35,872 nt of DNA, from NCBI GenBank assembly GCA_003151425.1, contig PLXO01000236.1:227-36098 (forward strand). Direction: 5' to 3'. Below, in pieces: positions 33,633 through 35,872 of this stretch. Each line of letters starts with the position of its first letter. Position 1 is the first letter of the stretch. A model generated the notes under the pieces. That model had not been told where the DNA came from. It did not search any database and saw only the letters and a program-made list of their open reading frames with translations. Source of the DNA: Acetobacteraceae bacterium. Lineage in GTDB: Bacteria; Pseudomonadota; Alphaproteobacteria; Acetobacterales; Acetobacteraceae. The position numbers and the translations under genes were made by a program.

Positions 33633-34504
33633 TACGCCCGCGCACCGAGGATGCCGCGCGGACGCAGGGTCAGCACCAGCAAGATGGCGATGAAGCCCAC
33701 GACCGTGCGGTAGTCCGGCGGCAGCACCAGCAGCGACAGCTCCTCCGCCACGCCGACCGACAGCGCACCGACCACTGCGCCCGGAATGCTGCCCAACCCG
33801 CCCACCACCGCGGCGGCGAACACCGCCAGCAGCGCGCGGAAACCGGTCAGCGGATCGATCGAGGTGTCCAGCCCGATCAGCATCCCGCCCAGCCCCGCCA
33901 GGCCCATGGCGACGAAATTCACCAGCACCGCAACGAGGTCCGCGTCGATCCCCTTGATCGCGGCCAGCGTCGGATTGTCCGCCACCGCGCGCATCGCCTT
34001 GCCGAGCCGCGTGAAGCGCAGGAAGGCGAACAATGCCGCCACCGCAACGGCTGCGATCGCCAGGTCCTCGAGCTGCTGCGGCCCGACGCGCAATCCGCCG
34101 AAGCGCCAGTCACGCAGGATCGGCAGGTCGTAGTCGCGCAACTGGTTGCCGAAGCCGAGCCGCACGAGGTTCTCCAACGCGATGGTCAGCGCCACAGACG
34201 CGATCGTTGCGGTGATCAGCCCAGCCGGGCGCAGTGGGCGCAGCACCACCCAGTCCGACACCACGCCCACCGCGCCGGCCGCCAGGAACGCCACGAGCGC
34301 CGCCGGCACCAGCGGCCAGCCCAGTCCGACATTCGCCAAATACCCCGCGAACGCACCGATCGTGGCATGCGAGGCCACCGCGAAGTTGGGAAATCGCAGC
34401 ACCGCGTAGATCGCGGTCAGGCCGATCGCGGGCGCGGTCAGGATCGCCCCCGCCATCACCCCGTTCAGTAACAGTTGCGGAACGTCGGCGAGCGAGGCCG
34501 CCAT
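33629..34504 (-). CDS. livH: Branched-chain-type ABC transporter permease LivH
   Basis: A 291-residue inner-membrane permease of the LivH family. Visible hallmarks are the N-terminal LLLNGVMAGAILTAPAIGLTAIYAVLRFPNFA, the loop RFTRLGKAMRAVADNPTLAAIKGID that contacts the ATPase, and GLGGMLIGLDTSIDPLTGFRALLAVFAAAVVGGLGSIPGAVVGA near the C-terminus. It starts 6 bp after the binding protein gene and overlaps livM by four bases. The LivG and LivF ATPase genes are not found in the window. Confidence 0.95.
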   Translation of the reverse strand: MAASLADVPQLLLNGVMAGAILTAPAIGLTAIYAVLRFPNFAVASHATIGAFAGYLANVGLGWPLVPAALVAFLAAGAVGVVSDWVVLRPLRPAGLITATIASVALTIALENLVRLGFGNQLRDYDLPILRDWRFGGLRVGPQQLEDLAIAAVAVAALFAFLRFTRLGKAMRAVADNPTLAAIKGIDADLVAVLVNFVAMGLAGLGGMLIGLDTSIDPLTGFRALLAVFAAAVVGGLGSIPGAVVGALSVGVAEELSLLVLPPDYRTVVGFIAILLVLTLRPRGILGARAY

Positions 34505-34510
34505 CCTCGC

Positions 34511-35737
34511 CTACGCGACCTCAAGGAACTTGAACGCGCCGCCCGCTGCCTGATTGTAGCGGAACTTGCAGTCGATGATGTCGCCGATCTCGGTGAACAC
34601 GCAGGGGCCGCTGGCGCCCTCGTATTTGATTGTCTTGCCCGCCTTGAGCGCCGCGAGACCATCCACCGCGGTGTAGACCGTCTCGCCGCCGCTGTTGGTG
34701 ATCTTGCGCACGTTGTCGCGCAATGCCGTGCCAGTCGCCTCGCCGGCCAGCGCGATCGTCAGGCAGACGATGCTGATCCAGTCGGTGGCCTGGGCCTCGT
34801 AGCCATCCGGCGCGGCAACGCCCAATCGCTTGACGGCGGCGGCGTACGCGGGCGAGTCCACATCCGCCGAGGGCTGCACGGTGATCACGCCCTCGGTCAC
34901 CGGCCTCGGCAGTTCCTGCAATGACTTGGCGGTCAGCGCATAGGATTGGGTGAATTTCGTTCCGGTGTAGTCGGCGCGATACAGGTCGCGCAGCACAACG
35001 CCGACATCCGGCGCGTAGCCGTTCAGATACAGCAGATCGGGCGAGGTTTTCAGCGCCTGATCGACCTCGGAACGATAGCTGGTCTTGTCCTTGTCGTAGA
35101 TCAGCGAGCCGGCGACGGTGACACCCTTTGGCGTCAGCACCTCGGTCAGCCGCTGCTGCGTCGGCGCCGTGAACGGGGCCTGGATCGACAGGATGAACAC
35201 GCGCTTGCTGCCATGACGGATGATGAACTCGGCGTGCTTGGTGGCCTGAAGGAAATTGTTCGGCTGGGTGCGGATCAGGTAGCCCTGATGCGGCAGTTTG
35301 GTGATCGTATCGGCACCGGACGTAGTGGTGAGGAAGGTCTTGCTCTCCCAGCACACCGGCGCCACCGCCGTGGTCACCGCCGACGCCCAGGTGCCCATGA
35401 TCACCGGCACCTTGTCCACGTCGATCAACTTGCGCGCGGCGCGCACCGCGGCCTCCGGGTTGGTCTCGTCGTCTTCCACCACCAGTTCGACCTGGCGACC
35501 GAGCACGCCGCCGGCGGCGTTGACCTCGGTGGTGACGGCCTGCATCGCCTTCAGCATGCGCGGGCCGTCGAACGCGCCGGCGCCGGTCAGCGGCGTCAGC
35601 ACGCCGAGCTGCAGTTTTGCGCCCTGCGCCCGCGCCAGGTGCGGTGCGGTCAGTGGGGTAGCCAGCGCGGCGGCGCCCAGCACAGCGGCGCGGCGTGAAA
35701 TCGGCGGCGCGGCGCGATACAAGCCAGGCATCATCAT
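34511..35737 (-). CDS. Branched-chain-type ABC transporter substrate-binding protein
   Basis: A 408-residue periplasmic binding protein of the LivK/Peripla_BP_6 family. The N-terminus has SRRAAVLGAAALATPLTAP, a twin-arginine-like signal ending in ARAQ, followed by LQLGVLTPLTGAGAFDGPRM and VELVVEDDETNPEAAVRAARKLID, the usual first lobe. VPVIMGTWASAVTTAVAPVC and KRVFILSIQAPF follow. Three consecutive ATGs open the gene; the first (35737) has GGGGGA 7 bases upstream. It leads the operon binding protein-livH-livM-LLM. Ligand choice cannot be read from sequence alone. Confidence 0.94.
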   Translation of the reverse strand: MMMPGLYRAAPPISRRAAVLGAAALATPLTAPHLARAQGAKLQLGVLTPLTGAGAFDGPRMLKAMQAVTTEVNAAGGVLGRQVELVVEDDETNPEAAVRAARKLIDVDKVPVIMGTWASAVTTAVAPVCWESKTFLTTTSGADTITKLPHQGYLIRTQPNNFLQATKHAEFIIRHGSKRVFILSIQAPFTAPTQQRLTEVLTPKGVTVAGSLIYDKDKTSYRSEVDQALKTSPDLLYLNGYAPDVGVVLRDLYRADYTGTKFTQSYALTAKSLQELPRPVTEGVITVQPSADVDSPAYAAAVKRLGVAAPDGYEAQATDWISIVCLTIALAGEATGTALRDNVRKITNSGGETVYTAVDGLAALKAGKTIKYEGASGPCVFTEIGDIIDCKFRYNQAAGGAFKFLEVA

Positions 35738-35825
35738 TCCGAGGTCCCCCTCATGCGTGTGCGGTCATTGCCGCTACGTTAGCGGTGTCGGCGGCTGCCG
35801 CCAGCCTTTCAGCACGTCATCGCCG

Positions 35826-35846
35826 TCCCCGGACTTGTTCCGGGGA
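35826..35846. repeat. Short GC-rich hairpin upstream of the importer operon
   Basis: TCCCCGGA (35826-35833) pairs perfectly with TCCGGGGA (35839-35846) across a five-base loop. The surrounding CGTCATCGCCGTCCCCGGAC wording resembles dispersed alphaproteobacterial intergenic repeats. The window ends 26 bp later, so the full extent is not visible. Confidence 0.5.
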
Positions 35847-35872
35847 TCAGTCCCGGCCATCCATCGCGGCAC

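Overview
This window is GC-rich, densely coded DNA that reads as an alphaproteobacterium. The gene content (hut genes, CaiB/BaiF CoA-transferase, LLM flavoenzymes, many substrate-binding proteins without permeases, hisA-hisF-hisE-HIT, an ELM1-family protein) and the intergenic repeat families fit the Rhodospirillales, perhaps Acetobacteraceae. The taxon is an inference; there is no rRNA or tRNA gene to anchor it.

Layout. 1-3021 (minus): an ELM1-like protein followed by a large unrecognised protein that runs off the window, separated by a nested palindromic repeat. 3139-5051 (plus): an LLM-class flavin monooxygenase and an MNT/HEPN toxin-antitoxin pair. 5182-13043 (minus): histidine degradation (hutH, hutU), a small cysteine-rich protein, a peptide-type ABC binding protein, a Cys/Met-metabolism PLP enzyme and a CoA-transferase. 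A phytanoyl-CoA-dioxygenase-like gene diverges from the last of these. 14206-15816 (minus): a second, Tat-exported binding protein. 15823-16353: repeats and a short relic of the 3' end of a second PhyH gene. 16354-19102 (minus): hisA, hisF, hisE and a HIT protein; hisH and hisB are not upstream. 19103-20538: mostly non-coding, with two long inverted-repeat elements whose arms are built from 10-11 bp units. 20539-22515 (plus): a PAS sensor protein. 22865-24163: a ComB-like phosphatase and an acyl-carrier-like small protein.

24882-31693 (plus) is the most unusual part. It holds a flavin reductase, a tiny membrane protein, two tandem paralogous stand-alone adenylation proteins, a carrier-thioesterase didomain protein and a RidA/CnbZ-type deaminase, several joined by 1-4 bp overlaps. 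It looks like a compact NRPS-like pathway without a condensation domain: acid activation by adenylation, loading on the carrier, release by the thioesterase, with a deaminase and flavin chemistry nearby. Its product cannot be read from the sequence.

31860-35737 (minus) is an operon for a branched-chain-type ABC importer (binding protein, LivH, LivM) that ends in an LLM oxidoreductase; no LivG/LivF ATPase genes lie in the window. Intergenic spaces carry at least five families of dispersed or palindromic repeats.
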